Source of the DNA: a virus
Strand: one strand, 5' to 3'
Virus record (IMG/VR): IMGVR_UViG_3300032278_004242
Coordinates: 1-49,376 of that record
DNA length: 49,376 nucleotides
The notes beneath the pieces were generated by a model. That model saw only the letters and a program-made list of their open reading frames with translations. It ran no database searches and had not been told where the DNA came from. The position numbers were made by a program, and so were the translations under genes. Below are positions 7,993 to 16,957 of the stretch, one piece after another. Position 1 is the first letter of the stretch. The number at the start of each line of letters is the position of its first letter.

Positions 7993-9345
7993 TCAGGTGA
8001 AGTCGGCGGCGCTGACCGAACGGGCTGCGATCTGGCATTGACCCGTGGCCAGGTCGAAGCGCCAGCCCTCCAGCTCCATGTCCTGATTGATCACGCCGAA
8101 CTCAGGCAGATGCAGTTCGAAGAACCGCTTGTTCATGAGCTTCAGGCCGGTGAGATTTGTCGTCAGCTCGGCTCGCCACGTCGCATGTGCGCGCGCGAAC
8201 GCCCGTCGCCCGAGTTTCAGCGCCTGCGGCTTGTCGTGCACATAGGCGAGGTCGTACTCGTCCGGTTCGTGGACAACAGCGTTGTCCAGAATGGCGGCCG
8301 TTTCCTCGACCTCCGAATAGTCGCGCGTGCGATCGGAGAAGCGGACGATCTGCTCGGTCCGCCCCTGCCCTTCTTCCTGGCCCGATGACAGGCTGTTGAC
8401 GGCGATGATCGCATTGTCGGCGGTGAGCTTCACATCGGGCGCCTGATACCGACCGGGTTCGATCCGGATACGCCCGTCCCGACCGACCCAGGTCGCCCCA
8501 TCCATCGCAGCGAGAAAATTGGCAAGCGCGACCTTTGGCGGCTCGATCGCCGACCACGAGCCGCCGACCTTGTAACCCAGCGCATCGCAGGCATTCGCCG
8601 CCGTCTTCAGCCAGTCCCAGTCGATCTTGGATTCCGGCAGACGCATGCCGAGCGGGTGGGTCAGGAACCATGCGGTGACGAGCGCGGCATTGTCGCTGAA
8701 GGTTCTCTGTCCGGTACGCGGGTCGAGCGGCGTTCCGAAATCGGCCTCGATGGTTGGCACGGGCGGGCGGCCGCCGACATAGATCGAGTTGAAATTTTCC
8801 GGGCTGGGCGTGCGGGCGCGAACGACCGTATAGGCCAGACCGCGCAGACGGTGGGCGGTCGTCCAGTCCGGCGCGATCGCATTGTTCTTGCGCACATCGG
8901 GAAACAGCATCAGCTGAGAGGCTTGCTGGCTGGTGCTGCCTTCGTGGAACTCGACATAGACATTGCCCTTGAAGCGCTGGTCGGGTCGGGCCTCTCCGGT
9001 CGGCAGGATCTGGCGCAGTTCGCCATTCAGAAGCAGCTTGTGAAGGCGCTGGACCTCGCCGTGATTGTGAACATGCACTTGCCAGCGGACCTTGCTCGCG
9101 GCGCGGTCATATACGACCGAGCTGCCGGCCAGCGTGCGCCCGAAATGGACCAGGCGGGGAGCGACCTCCGACCTGATACTCTCGCGGCGATCAGCGGGCT
9201 TGGGCGGCTTCTGCAGGGACTGGACAAGCGCCTGCGTCGCCACGGTGAAAGCGACGTTCACGACCACGCTCAGGGCGGCGTAGCCGAGCGTCCCCGATGC
9301 GATGCCGACCGCTCCGGCGATGGCGGGTACAGCGAATTGAGGCAT
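7993..9345 (-). CDS. Tail tip protein, J-like host-specificity/hub protein
   Basis: The 450-residue protein begins MPQFAVPAIAGAVG, with an N-terminal hydrophobic stretch often seen in siphovirus tip proteins. It continues with beta-rich segments containing VRWQVHVHNHGEV and WKA-like tip motifs (IDWDWLKTAANACDALGYKVGG). I chose the ATG at 9345 because it overlaps the stop of the upstream DUF6950 gene as TGATG and has GAGAAGGA in front. The 89-residue longer frame is basic out-of-frame sequence. Length is short compared with lambda J (over 1100 residues), so the outer domains are probably supplied by the next two genes. It should form the hub at the tail end that contacts the fibre. Confidence 0.72.
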   Translation of the reverse strand: MPQFAVPAIAGAVGIASGTLGYAALSVVVNVAFTVATQALVQSLQKPPKPADRRESIRSEVAPRLVHFGRTLAGSSVVYDRAASKVRWQVHVHNHGEVQRLHKLLLNGELRQILPTGEARPDQRFKGNVYVEFHEGSTSQQASQLMLFPDVRKNNAIAPDWTTAHRLRGLAYTVVRARTPSPENFNSIYVGGRPPVPTIEADFGTPLDPRTGQRTFSDNAALVTAWFLTHPLGMRLPESKIDWDWLKTAANACDALGYKVGGSWSAIEPPKVALANFLAAMDGATWVGRDGRIRIEPGRYQAPDVKLTADNAIIAVNSLSSGQEEGQGRTEQIVRFSDRTRDYSEVEETAAILDNAVVHEPDEYDLAYVHDKPQALKLGRRAFARAHATWRAELTTNLTGLKLMNKRFFELHLPEFGVINQDMELEGWRFDLATGQCQIAARSVSAADFT

Positions 9346-9758
9346 CAGTCCTTCTCCCAGGCAACGGCAAAGCCGGGACGGAAACCCGCAAAGCCGGTGT
9401 GCGTGCGAGCCGCCCACATCCCGTTTCCGACCGAAATTGCAGCGACCATGCGGCGATCCGCGCGGCGCACGAGACCAACCGCGCCGCGGTCTGGATCGGA
9501 CGCGCGAACCGCGCCGATCCGATCCATTTCCGCGCGGAACATCGGCATCGGTCCACCCTTCGAAGTCATCAGCCGGTTCGCCTCGTTCTCGCTGTGATAG
9601 GTGCCGCGCCACCGTTCAAGCGGCTCGGCCCGTCCCCAGGTCTCGGCGATGAAGCGGAACACGCTCATCGCGCAGTCGGTCTGGCCCCACAGCCAGTCCT
9701 CCCCGGCCCAGCGCCTGAGCGTCAGGCTGACCGCATCATCGATCAGAAGTCCGGCCAT
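9345..9758 (-). CDS. DUF6950-like tail assembly protein (NlpC/P60-like position)
   Basis: The product is 137 residues. The core WLWGQTDCAMSVFRF resembles the Cys-containing start of NlpC/P60-fold tail peptidases, and the end (GMWAARTHTGFAGFR, FAVAWEKD) matches the closing pattern of DUF6950. The Cys at the DC pair is present but I cannot see a clear catalytic His, so activity is uncertain. In many siphoviruses and gene-transfer agents this slot between tip proteins holds a cell-wall peptidase that aids DNA entry. It overlaps its upstream neighbour by 16 bases and the J-like gene by 1. Confidence 0.65.
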   Translation of the reverse strand: MAGLLIDDAVSLTLRRWAGEDWLWGQTDCAMSVFRFIAETWGRAEPLERWRGTYHSENEANRLMTSKGGPMPMFRAEMDRIGAVRASDPDRGAVGLVRRADRRMVAAISVGNGMWAARTHTGFAGFRPGFAVAWEKD

Positions 9759-10309
9759 ACAATCTCCGATCCATTGAGCTTGTGAACACTGTCGAGCCCG
9801 CGATCATCAGGGTAGCGCGCCCGCTGGTCGCGGGCGGTGAGCCTGCCGAAAGGCGGCCGGTTGCGCCCGGAGGCCAGCGTGTCGCACTTCACGGTCAGGG
9901 CAAGCGATGTGTCCTCTACCGTCAGCGCGGCGCCGACCATGGTGCCTTCCCGCAACAGCCAGGGCGGGCCAAGCGGGCTCTCATCGGTAAAGTTCAGGAA
10001 CTGCAGCGAGGCCGCGATCGGTTGCCCCTGCGCCTCGGAGGCGAAATCAATAAGCGCCAGCTGGATCAGCTCGTCATTTCCCGACAGCACAATCTCGAAA
10101 GGGTCGGCCTCGCCGTTCTGGAGGCGCGAGACATCCGACAGAGAGGCCAGTGCTCCAACGCCCTCCCAGACCTTTTCTCCAAAGGTGCGGGTGCCGACAC
10201 CGGTCCAGAGGCGGTAGGATTCGCTGACAAACTCGACCTCGACCAGCAGCGCCATGACCACGGTCGCGCCAGACAGCTGCGCATCGATCACCGGATCAAA
10301 CTCGCTCAT
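9743..10309 (-). CDS. Minor tail protein (DUF2163-like N-terminal pattern)
   Basis: The 188-residue protein contains the pattern SYRLWTGVGTRTFGEKVWEGVGAL, followed by LQNGEADPFEIVLSGND and a C-terminal CDTLASGRNRPPFGRLTARDQ. The first part resembles tail proteins that read wTG-g-rtf-G--w-G-g, as in DUF2163 and related baseplate families. I would not insist on the family. Position between tape measure and J-like protein makes it a distal-tail or tip component. It overlaps the preceding gene by 4 bases. Confidence 0.6.
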   Translation of the reverse strand: MSEFDPVIDAQLSGATVVMALLVEVEFVSESYRLWTGVGTRTFGEKVWEGVGALASLSDVSRLQNGEADPFEIVLSGNDELIQLALIDFASEAQGQPIAASLQFLNFTDESPLGPPWLLREGTMVGAALTVEDTSLALTVKCDTLASGRNRPPFGRLTARDQRARYPDDRGLDSVHKLNGSEIVWPDF

Positions 10310-10965
10310 GTCAGCACATGCTCCACAAGGGTGATGGACGGACGGCCCCAGCGGCCAAGTTCGAGGCCGATCCGCCCGCTCGCATCGTCGGCCATGCGGG
10401 CAATCAGCGTCGGGCGCAGGCTGATCAGGCGCTGGCTGTGCTTGCGGCGTGCGGCTGGCTCAAACAGGATCTGGTCGTCTTCGACCTGCTTGACGATGTG
10501 CAGGTCCTCGCCAAGCCCGAAATACATCCCCGGATAGAGAAAGGCCCGGGTCGTTGCATCGGCGGTGAAGGCGGTCGCTCCGACCTCGCAGCTCGCCATG
10601 ATGGGCACGCCCTGACGGCGATAGCCGGCTCCGCTGGAAAAGGTGACGCCGCTCGAATGGGTAAGGCGTGTGCGTCCCGGCAGGCCGTTCGCGTCGGGCT
10701 TTGGCTGGAAGCGGTCCCGGATCGGAATCCTGAAAAGGCCGAGGCGTCCGCGCACCTTGGCGATGGCCGCGCGGTAGCCGGGAATCCATTCCGGCTTCAG
10801 CGTGTTGGCGTCCATGGTGAATTGCCAGCGCTGCGCGCCCGATCCGACAACCTGCGCAAAGCCACCAAGCGTCTGCGAGACCGAGCGGGACTGTTCGACA
10901 AGGGTCAGGCCGACCTCGCCGCTATAGACGTAGAACGGCCATGTCACGATGTGTGGCGTGGTCAT
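10306..10965 (-). CDS. Distal tail protein, family not recognised
   Basis: The product is 219 residues, beta-rich, starting TPHIVTWPFYVYSGEVGL. Aromatic and glycine positions in RWQFTMDANTLKPEW and GLFRIPIRDRF suggest a compact beta fold such as a distal tail (Dit-like) protein. It is the first gene after the tape measure in the transcript, which is where Dit proteins sit in siphoviruses. Both ends overlap neighbours by 4 bases. I assign the role from gene order, not from a recognised domain. Confidence 0.6.
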   Translation of the reverse strand: MTTPHIVTWPFYVYSGEVGLTLVEQSRSVSQTLGGFAQVVGSGAQRWQFTMDANTLKPEWIPGYRAAIAKVRGRLGLFRIPIRDRFQPKPDANGLPGRTRLTHSSGVTFSSGAGYRRQGVPIMASCEVGATAFTADATTRAFLYPGMYFGLGEDLHIVKQVEDDQILFEPAARRKHSQRLISLRPTLIARMADDASGRIGLELGRWGRPSITLVEHVLT

Positions 10966-13900
10966 AGCTTTCGGCTCCGGAAATTGGCGGCGGCCGGACC
11001 CGCCTGCTGGCGGGCGATGGCCGTGGCGCGGTTGATCGCCTGGGTCAGCAGCCGGTCGAGCTCTTCATTGCCGGTGCCCTGCGCTGTGATGAATATTTCC
11101 GACGCGCCGCTGTCGACGCGCTCGCCGGCACGCATCGCGGCCAGCGGCTCGATCATGCCCGCCTGCCCCGGCATCAGGAAGGTCTTGCCTGAGACCTTGA
11201 ACAGCTCGGGCAGGCCGCCCTCATTGACCTCATAGAACTTACCCGGCTGGACCGGCCCGCCATGCGCGCGGCCGCCACCAAAGGATAGCGACGAGAGCGC
11301 GGTGATACCGGAGTCCACGCCCTGCTGCGCCGAGATCGTGGCAAGCGCCGAGGCGGCAAAACTTGCAGCCTGACCCAGCGCAAGAAGCTGGCCCGCCGTG
11401 GTCACAGCCGCCGAAGACTGGGTGGTCTGGCTCAGTGCGGCCTGAACGGCTCCGGCAGCGAGCTGGCCTTCAAGCACGGTCCCGGCGCCTTCGGCTGCCA
11501 TGCTTGCCCCTTCGGCGGCGGTGCCAAGCCCTCGCAGGGCCTCGGCGGTGTGGCTGTCGACGATACCGGGCGTGCCCACTCCGGACGGCCCGCCCCCGGC
11601 CCCGGAGGGATTGCCGAAGATCGAGCCGAAGCTGAAACCGCCCTGCCCATCCGGCGATCCAAAGGTGATACCGGCGAAAAATTCAGCCAGCTTGTCGGCC
11701 AGATTGTTGATCGCGTCTTCCAGACCGCGCTGGGCGGCTGAGCCGAACACCTCCTGGACGAGGTTGCCATAGTCGCCGGTGCGCACCGCGTTTGACAGCG
11801 CCGCCGAGATGTCGCCGGACAGGCCTTCGGTAAACTGGGTGCGCGCGCGCTCATACTCGCTCGGTTCGGCCTGACGCAGGACGTTCTGTTCATAGATCGC
11901 GCGGGTCGTGGCTTCTTCAGCGGACAAGCCCTCGCTGCGCAGCTGGTTGATCCGCTGCATGAGATCGCGCTGCTCTTCCAGCGTGCGGGCCGTCTTTTCA
12001 TCGCCGCTGAGCTGGGCCGACTGGATGGCGAGGTCGAGATCGCGCTGGGCGATCACCTCGCGCAACGCCTTCTGGCGTGCGGCTTCCGCATGCTCGGCTT
12101 CGGCAGCCGCTTCCTGCCGCGCCCTGATCCAGGCGAGTTCGGAATCGACACCGGCATCAATCAGCTCGTTGGCGAGCGAACGGGCGCGTATGTCCTGGCG
12201 GATCGCAGCGGCGCGGGCTTCGTCGCCTTCACGCAGGGCGGCGCCAAGGGCCAGCTCCTCGCGGATGTTGGCAAGGCGCTTTCTCTGGTCGGCGAGGCGT
12301 TCACGTTCGCGCTGGGCCTCTTCAGCGCGGCGCTTCTCCTCGGCCTCCTCCTCTTCGGTCTCCTTTTTGGTCTTGGCGCGCGGAGCCTCGGCCTTGCGCT
12401 CGCGCAGGGTCTCGCGCGCGACATCGAGGGACACTTCGAGATTGAGCCCGCCTTCGAGGTTGCGGATCGTTTCCTCGATCAGCTCCTTCTGTTCTTCCAG
12501 CCGCGCGGCCGCATCATCAAGGCCGGCATTCCGCGCCTTGACAATCTCCTCTTCGATCGAGGCGAGCTGTTCGCGCTGGCCGAGCAACGCGTCGTAATTG
12601 TCCGGCTGGAACAGGTCACGGCTGATGGCCTCGCCGCGCGCCTGCAACTTGCCGAGCGTGCGCTCCAGCTCCTTCAGGCGCTTGCCTTCATCGGAGAGGT
12701 CGAATTTGCGCGCGGCCTCGCGGGCCGCGACGTCCGGATCTGGGCCGACAAGCGTGGAGGGGTCCGCAAGAGGGTCGGGGATCGCGTTGCCGGTGACCGG
12801 CACGCGCGCCGCTTCGGCACGGGCGCGGGCGGCGCGGATGGCCTTGTCTCGTTCCTGAGACAGCTCCTCGATCTGCTGAAGCGCGTCGGCCCCTTCTGCG
12901 GTGATCTCGAACAGGGCATTGAGCCGCGCATCGTTGGTCGCCTCGCGGATCGCCTCGCCGAGCGCGCCATAGGCATCGGTCAGCGCGTCGACGGCCCGTT
13001 CGGCAAGCGAGGCGTCCCGCTCAAGCGCGTCAAGACCAGAGTTTCGCGCCAGCGATTCGGTCTCGGCCAGCGTGCTGTTCATTGCCGCGATGGTCGCGTC
13101 CGCCCGATCGATGCGTTCGCGGGCCTCGGCAGCGTTTCGGGCCATGGCGAGATAGGCCGCGGCCGCCAGCCCGATGGCGATGGTCGCCGGCCCGAGCGCC
13201 GTGGCAAGCCCGATAATGCCGGCCTTCAACGCCGTCAGGGCCGCCGCCGCCGGCCCAGCCTTGAACGCGATCAGCGAGAGCTGCCCGCCAAGACCCGCCA
13301 GCGCGGCCGCCCCCCGGCCAAGCACCACCTGCACGAACGGCAGCAACGCACGCACGGTGAGCGCCACGATAGCGATGGCCAGGACATCGGCGTTCTGGGC
13401 GGCGATGGTGAGCAGGCGCGCCAGTCCTTCCAGCGCATCCCTCAGCGCCTGTTCGGCGCCCGCATCCCCCAGAGCGATAACCAGCGCTTCAAGGCGGCTG
13501 CGGACAGCCAGCAGCGCGCCGTTCAGGTTGTCGTCCATCGTCGCCGACAGTTTCGCCGCGGTGCCTTCGGCGTTCTCATAGGCATCGGTCAGCTCGCGGA
13601 CCTTGGAAACCGAGGCGTCGAGCACCTGGAAGGCCGGCAGGCCGATGATGCCGAAAATGTCCTTCGCGTCCTGATTGGACAGGCCGGCATTCTTCAGGTT
13701 TTCCAGCGCTTCGGCGAGACCGATCTGCGAGATTCGCACGTCTTCAGCCGTAAGGCCGAGCCGCTTCAGCGCCTTGCGGCCCGCCGCCGTTGGCGTCTCC
13801 AGCGACAGCAGCACCTTGCGCAGGCCCGTGCCTGCCTGTGTCGCCTGCAGGCCCGCATCCGACAGGGCCGAAACCGCGGCGGTCGTCTCTTCTACCGAGA

Positions 13901-14618
13901 CGCCGAGGCCCGTCGCCACCGGCGCGACATATTTCATCGCATCGCCGAGCTGGCGAATGTCGGTGTTCGAAGAGTTTGCGGCCTTGGCCAGGATGTCGAC
14001 CAGCCGCCCGGTCTCGCTGACATCGAGCTGGAAGCCCTGAAGGATGTTGGACGCGATGTCGGCGGCATCGCCGAGACCGATCGCGCCGGCTTGGGCAAGC
14101 TGGAGCGTGCCTTCGATCGAGCCCAGCACTTCGTCGACATCGAAGCCCGCGCGCGCGAGGAATATCATGCCTTCAGCGGCTTCGGTGGCGCTGAAACGGG
14201 TCTGCGCTCCGAGCAGTTTGGCCTTCTCTCGAAGCTGGTCGAACTGACTGTCGGTTGCGCCTGTTATGCCCTTGACGGTGGACATGGCCTGCGCGAATTG
14301 CGCGATGATATCGGTCCCGGCGACGAAGGCCGCACCAAGCGCTAGGCCGGACACCGTGTTCCTGAGCTGGTTGGCGTTGCGCTCGGCCCGGCCCAGCGCG
14401 CCCGCTGCCTTGTCGGCCTGACGGTCAATCTTCTGCATGGCCGAGCCGCCTTCACGGCCCGCCCGCGAGAGCTTGTCGCCAACATCGTCGGCCTTGTCGG
14501 TGACACCTTCCAGCGCCTTGCGGCCACGTTCGCCCGCGCGCTGCAGCTCTTTCACAAAGCGGTCGTCTTCCGCCGTGATACGAAAGCCGATCGATCCGAC
14601 TGTAGGTGTGTTCGCCAA
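10962..14618 (-). CDS. Tail tape measure protein (TP901 family)
   Basis: The 1218-residue protein sets tail length and is ejected with the DNA. The TP901 core is unmistakable at about residues 105-300: DSQFDQLREKAKLLGAQT, TEAAEGMIFLARAGF, IASNILQGFQLD, NSSNTDIRQLGDAMKYVAP and LRKVLLSLETPTA. Two membrane-like stretches follow near 410-495, then a long charged coiled coil at about 640-930 rich in Arg/Glu/Ala. The C-terminal part is Gly/Ala-rich with a lambda-H-like region (SLSFGGGRAHGGPV). Translation starts at TTG (14618-14616) with GGAG eight bases upstream, 3 bases after the end of the tail chaperone T frame. No alternative ATG is placed as well. Confidence 0.93.
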   Translation of the reverse strand: MANTPTVGSIGFRITAEDDRFVKELQRAGERGRKALEGVTDKADDVGDKLSRAGREGGSAMQKIDRQADKAAGALGRAERNANQLRNTVSGLALGAAFVAGTDIIAQFAQAMSTVKGITGATDSQFDQLREKAKLLGAQTRFSATEAAEGMIFLARAGFDVDEVLGSIEGTLQLAQAGAIGLGDAADIASNILQGFQLDVSETGRLVDILAKAANSSNTDIRQLGDAMKYVAPVATGLGVSVEETTAAVSALSDAGLQATQAGTGLRKVLLSLETPTAAGRKALKRLGLTAEDVRISQIGLAEALENLKNAGLSNQDAKDIFGIIGLPAFQVLDASVSKVRELTDAYENAEGTAAKLSATMDDNLNGALLAVRSRLEALVIALGDAGAEQALRDALEGLARLLTIAAQNADVLAIAIVALTVRALLPFVQVVLGRGAAALAGLGGQLSLIAFKAGPAAAALTALKAGIIGLATALGPATIAIGLAAAAYLAMARNAAEARERIDRADATIAAMNSTLAETESLARNSGLDALERDASLAERAVDALTDAYGALGEAIREATNDARLNALFEITAEGADALQQIEELSQERDKAIRAARARAEAARVPVTGNAIPDPLADPSTLVGPDPDVAAREAARKFDLSDEGKRLKELERTLGKLQARGEAISRDLFQPDNYDALLGQREQLASIEEEIVKARNAGLDDAAARLEEQKELIEETIRNLEGGLNLEVSLDVARETLRERKAEAPRAKTKKETEEEEAEEKRRAEEAQRERERLADQRKRLANIREELALGAALREGDEARAAAIRQDIRARSLANELIDAGVDSELAWIRARQEAAAEAEHAEAARQKALREVIAQRDLDLAIQSAQLSGDEKTARTLEEQRDLMQRINQLRSEGLSAEEATTRAIYEQNVLRQAEPSEYERARTQFTEGLSGDISAALSNAVRTGDYGNLVQEVFGSAAQRGLEDAINNLADKLAEFFAGITFGSPDGQGGFSFGSIFGNPSGAGGGPSGVGTPGIVDSHTAEALRGLGTAAEGASMAAEGAGTVLEGQLAAGAVQAALSQTTQSSAAVTTAGQLLALGQAASFAASALATISAQQGVDSGITALSSLSFGGGRAHGGPVQPGKFYEVNEGGLPELFKVSGKTFLMPGQAGMIEPLAAMRAGERVDSGASEIFITAQGTGNEELDRLLTQAINRATAIARQQAGPAAANFRSRKL

Positions 14619-14621
14619 GGC

Positions 14622-15274
14622 TCAGACTCCGGCCAGGCGCTCCAGATCCGCCCAGATTTCGTCTGCTGATCTTCTCTCGTTACGGGCGCGTGGGGATTGA
14701 TCGCCCACAAGGTAGGCCGCGAGCTTCTTGGGCTTCTTCTCCCGCTCCATGCGCAGGGCGACATGGTGGGCTGTGATCAGCCGGTTGAGGTCGTCTGCAA
14801 GTGTCTTGCCCTTGGCGGCGAGGAACTGGCGCAGCGACCAGGGCGTCGAGGTCCAGAACGCGGCTTCGCTCAGACCGCCCCGGATTGCGCACTGAAGCGC
14901 CTCCAGAATGATGCGACCCAGCGCAACGGGGTCGTCCTGGGCTTTCCCGCCTCGTCTTCCGCGTCCTCCTTCGACGCGGAGTCAGCATATTTGCGCAGGC
15001 CCTCGGGGCCTTCCATCGCCAGCGCCCATGCGCCGGAGATACAGCGCTGGACCTCGCCCAGAGGTGGCGAGAGCTCGATCAGCTGGGACGTGGTCTTGCC
15101 GGTCATGATCGCCGCCACTTCGATGAGCGGCGTCGGACCTTTCAGGCTGATGGCTTCGGCAAGGCGGTCGCGCCAGTCGCCAAGCTCCTCAAGCTTCAGC
15201 AGGGCGCGATAGTCGCACTTGAAAGAAAGACGCTGACCTTCGTGTTCGAGGGTCAGCGCATGAAGGTCAATCAT
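14622..15274 (-). CDS. Tail assembly chaperone GT fusion, made by -1 frameshift
   Basis: If ribosomes slip back one base at GGGAAAG (14948-14942), the G reading frame fuses to a second open frame that ends at TGA 14624-14622, giving about 217 residues. The T portion reads AQDDPVALGRIILEALQC, then SEAAFWTSTPWSLRQFLA, ADDLNRLITAHHVALRMERE and a final IWADLERLAGV. It is free of stops and has no start codon of its own that would give a product of reasonable size. This is the standard siphovirus G/GT design that loads the tail tube protein on the tape measure. The fusion is inferred from the slippery site, the frame and position just before the tape measure gene. Confidence 0.82.
14870..15274 (-). 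CDS. Tail assembly chaperone G (GTA gp10-like)
   Basis: The unshifted product is 134 residues. Its N-terminal 95 residues fit the tail-chaperone pattern found in gene-transfer-agent gp10 (FKCDYRALLKLEELGDWRDRLAEAI, then PLIEVAAIMTG). The last 20 residues after the slippery site are arginine- and tryptophan-rich and look like an arbitrary tail read in the normal frame. It coats the tape measure protein during tail assembly. It follows the tail tube gene by 12 bases, as expected. Confidence 0.82.
   Translation of the reverse strand: MIDLHALTLEHEGQRLSFKCDYRALLKLEELGDWRDRLAEAISLKGPTPLIEVAAIMTGKTTSQLIELSPPLGEVQRCISGAWALAMEGPEGLRKYADSASKEDAEDEAGKPRTTPLRWVASFWRRFSAQSGAV
14942..14948 (-). promoter_or_regulatory. 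Programmed -1 ribosomal frameshift site GGGAAAG
   Basis: In the G frame the codons are G GGA AAG, the X XXY YYZ pattern, and GGGAAAG is the same heptamer phage lambda uses between G and T. Slipping moves Gly-Lys tRNAs onto GGG AAA and enters the T frame, which stays open for about 105 codons. The site lies 20 codons before the G stop. Confidence 0.85.
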
Positions 15275-15286
15275 CGGGAGGAAACT

Positions 15287-15739
15287 CTATACGACGGGCG
15301 TCACGGTCACGACCGGCGCGCCCGTGCGCTTGATGGTGTAAGCCAGAGAGGCGGCCTCTCCGGGCGCCAGCGGTTCGGATTCGCCGGTCACGTTCACGAG
15401 GAAGTCCACGGTCTTCGTGTTCTCGCCATCGGACTTCTCGATGCGCAGGGAGATCGGGTCGTTGCCGCCAAGGGCGTCGATGATCTGCTGCTGGACCGTG
15501 TCGCCGATCAGCTCGTAAAATTCGAGCGTGCCATCGGAGAAGCTGGAGAAGCTGTTCAGTTCCTCGCGCTTGTCGCCGGCCGAGGAGAAACTCGTGACAT
15601 CGACGGTTTCGACGTCTTCCGAGCCCTTTTCGAGATTGAACACCTCGGGAATTTCGGTCCATGTGGCGGTGGCGAGATTGGTCGAGTCGCCAACATAGAC
15701 GCTGATATTAGACGCCTTCAGCAGATACTTCTTAGGCAT
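15287..15739 (-). CDS. Major tail tube protein
   Basis: The 150-residue protein starts MPKKYLLKASNISVYVGDS and shows the tail-tube pattern: EIPEVFNLEKGSEDVETVDVTSF, then LEFYELIGDTVQQQIIDAL, and a final GEAASLAYTIKRTGAPV. These match lambda gpV N-domain-like tube proteins that polymerise into the non-contractile tail. Position between tail terminator and G/GT chaperone supports the call. It overlaps the upstream gene by 8 bases. There is no extra C-terminal Ig domain. Confidence 0.85.
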   Translation of the reverse strand: MPKKYLLKASNISVYVGDSTNLATATWTEIPEVFNLEKGSEDVETVDVTSFSSAGDKREELNSFSSFSDGTLEFYELIGDTVQQQIIDALGGNDPISLRIEKSDGENTKTVDFLVNVTGESEPLAPGEAASLAYTIKRTGAPVVTVTPVV

Positions 15740-16184
15740 TCGCGGTCTCCTGCACCAGCATGGTCACTTCCAGACGCCTTCCACCAACTGTCGGGCCGCT
15801 GGTCGGTGTGTCTTCGGGGATCGAGACATCATGGTCGACCAGGACAGCCCCACCGGAAAGAACGGGCGGTGTCGTCAGGAGGAAATTTCGCATGGCCTGC
15901 GCCGCCGTGGATAACGCGGTGTCTCCGGCCTCGTTGACCCGCGCGAAAATCCTCACCGGGAGGATGAGCTGAGGACAGCGGCTGGAGAAGCTGCCGAGCG
16001 TCACCGGGCCTTCCAGGATGGGATCAACGATAACACAGGGCACGGCGCCCACCTGATATGGCTCTGGCGCTTCGGAGCGAAACACCGCCCGCATTGCCGG
16101 TGTGGTCGCCGCCCACACATCGAGCAGGCCTGTCAGCGCGGCCGCTGTGCGAAGGTGAAGAACGAGATCGCCTTGCGGGTCCAT
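15732..16184 (-). CDS. Tail terminator (DUF3168-like)
   Basis: The 150-residue product has an N-terminal helix (LVLHLRTAAALTGLLDVWAA), a middle VGAVPCVIVDPILEG and a late RIFARVNEAGDTALSTAAQAM. This is the arrangement of DUF3168/tail terminator proteins that cap the tail tube and join it to the head. The gene begins immediately after the stop of the HK97 gp10-like gene (TAGATG). The family call rests on pattern and gene order. Confidence 0.72.
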   Translation of the reverse strand: MDPQGDLVLHLRTAAALTGLLDVWAATTPAMRAVFRSEAPEPYQVGAVPCVIVDPILEGPVTLGSFSSRCPQLILPVRIFARVNEAGDTALSTAAQAMRNFLLTTPPVLSGGAVLVDHDVSIPEDTPTSGPTVGGRRLEVTMLVQETANA

Positions 16185-16625
16185 CTAGCCCCCCACCGAT
16201 TTGATGTAGGCCCGGACCCCGGCGCGCGCGGCCTTAAGCATACGCTGGACCCGGCGCGGTTCTGCGAGCCTGGACAGGAAAGGTCGCGGCCTGATTTTCT
16301 CGGTGCCCAGCTCGAGTGCCTTCGCCCGCTTCAGCGGTGTGCCAACAATGGCCTCGGCGGTCTTGCTCGCCTCATTGACCACAGATTTGACCGACTGGCG
16401 CAGCTCGCCCGTGTGGGGCGCGGGGCTTTCACCGTCAGCCGACGCCTTGTGGCGCACGGTCCCGTGCTTGTAGACGCGGCCGGTACGCTGCGGCGGCACA
16501 GACAGGATTTTCGACACTTCGTTTTCGCCCTGCAACCCGGCATAGGTCACCGCCGTAAGCGCGGCCTGCCGGCTGAGATTGGTCGCGACGTTGCGCTGGA
16601 CGACGACTTTCATCTTGCGGGCCAT
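16185..16625 (-). CDS. HK97 gp10-like tail completion protein
   Basis: The product is 146 residues and fits the HK97-gp10 family. Motifs are RTGRVYKHG, SPAPHTGELRQSVKS and ALELGTEKIRPRPFLS, the last being the typical E-GT-k--prPFl signature near the C-terminus. These proteins help complete the tail and head-tail interface. It begins with ATG overlapping the upstream stop by 1 base (TGATG). Confidence 0.85.
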   Translation of the reverse strand: MARKMKVVVQRNVATNLSRQAALTAVTYAGLQGENEVSKILSVPPQRTGRVYKHGTVRHKASADGESPAPHTGELRQSVKSVVNEASKTAEAIVGTPLKRAKALELGTEKIRPRPFLSRLAEPRRVQRMLKAARAGVRAYIKSVGG

Positions 16626-16957
16626 CAGCCTGCTCCATCCGTTCCGCTGACATAGTAGACGCCGCCCATGGACGAGCGCCGGACCATGGTCAGCGTAACG
16701 CTCTCGGAATCGATGGTGAGAACGTCGCCCGGTTTCGGCTCGATGCCCGGATCTGGAATGTGCGCATAGCGCTGGCCCTCGGGCAGGCCCATCTGCTGCA
16801 TCTGGCGGGTATAGTCCGACCAGCGGGCATGGATCGGGACCGGATCGCCTGACTTCACCAGAGCGCCGCCGTCACCCTGGGCAAAATTGCTCTTGCGGGT
16901 GAGGCTGGCCTCGCCTGAAAGCGCCATCGACGCCGCGCGCGTGGCTTTTGCGATCAT
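16625..16957 (-). CDS. Head-tail joining (stopper) protein
   Basis: The 110-residue protein ends in a short beta fold (GDVLTIDSESVTLTMVRR, then GGVYYVSGT) typical of head-tail connector stopper proteins. I chose ATG at 16957 because it overlaps the stop of the DUF4054 gene as ATGA. The 19 residues added by the longer frame are Pro/Ala-rich shadow of that gene. Its place between adaptor and gp10-like genes agrees with the standard connector order. The specific family is not certain. Confidence 0.7.
   Translation of the reverse strand: MIAKATRAASMALSGEASLTRKSNFAQGDGGALVKSGDPVPIHARWSDYTRQMQQMGLPEGQRYAHIPDPGIEPKPGDVLTIDSESVTLTMVRRSSMGGVYYVSGTDGAG

Noticed and set aside
12090-14345. Long plus-strand frame of 751 codons opposite the tape measure gene
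   Set aside because: It is an antisense shadow. The minus strand has an unmistakable TP901 tape measure core.
14680-14988. Arg-rich frame in the tail chaperone region as a gene
   Set aside because: It is the third frame over the G/T junction, with shadow composition (RRRRTRKTRR). The real second frame is the T frame entered at GGGAAAG.
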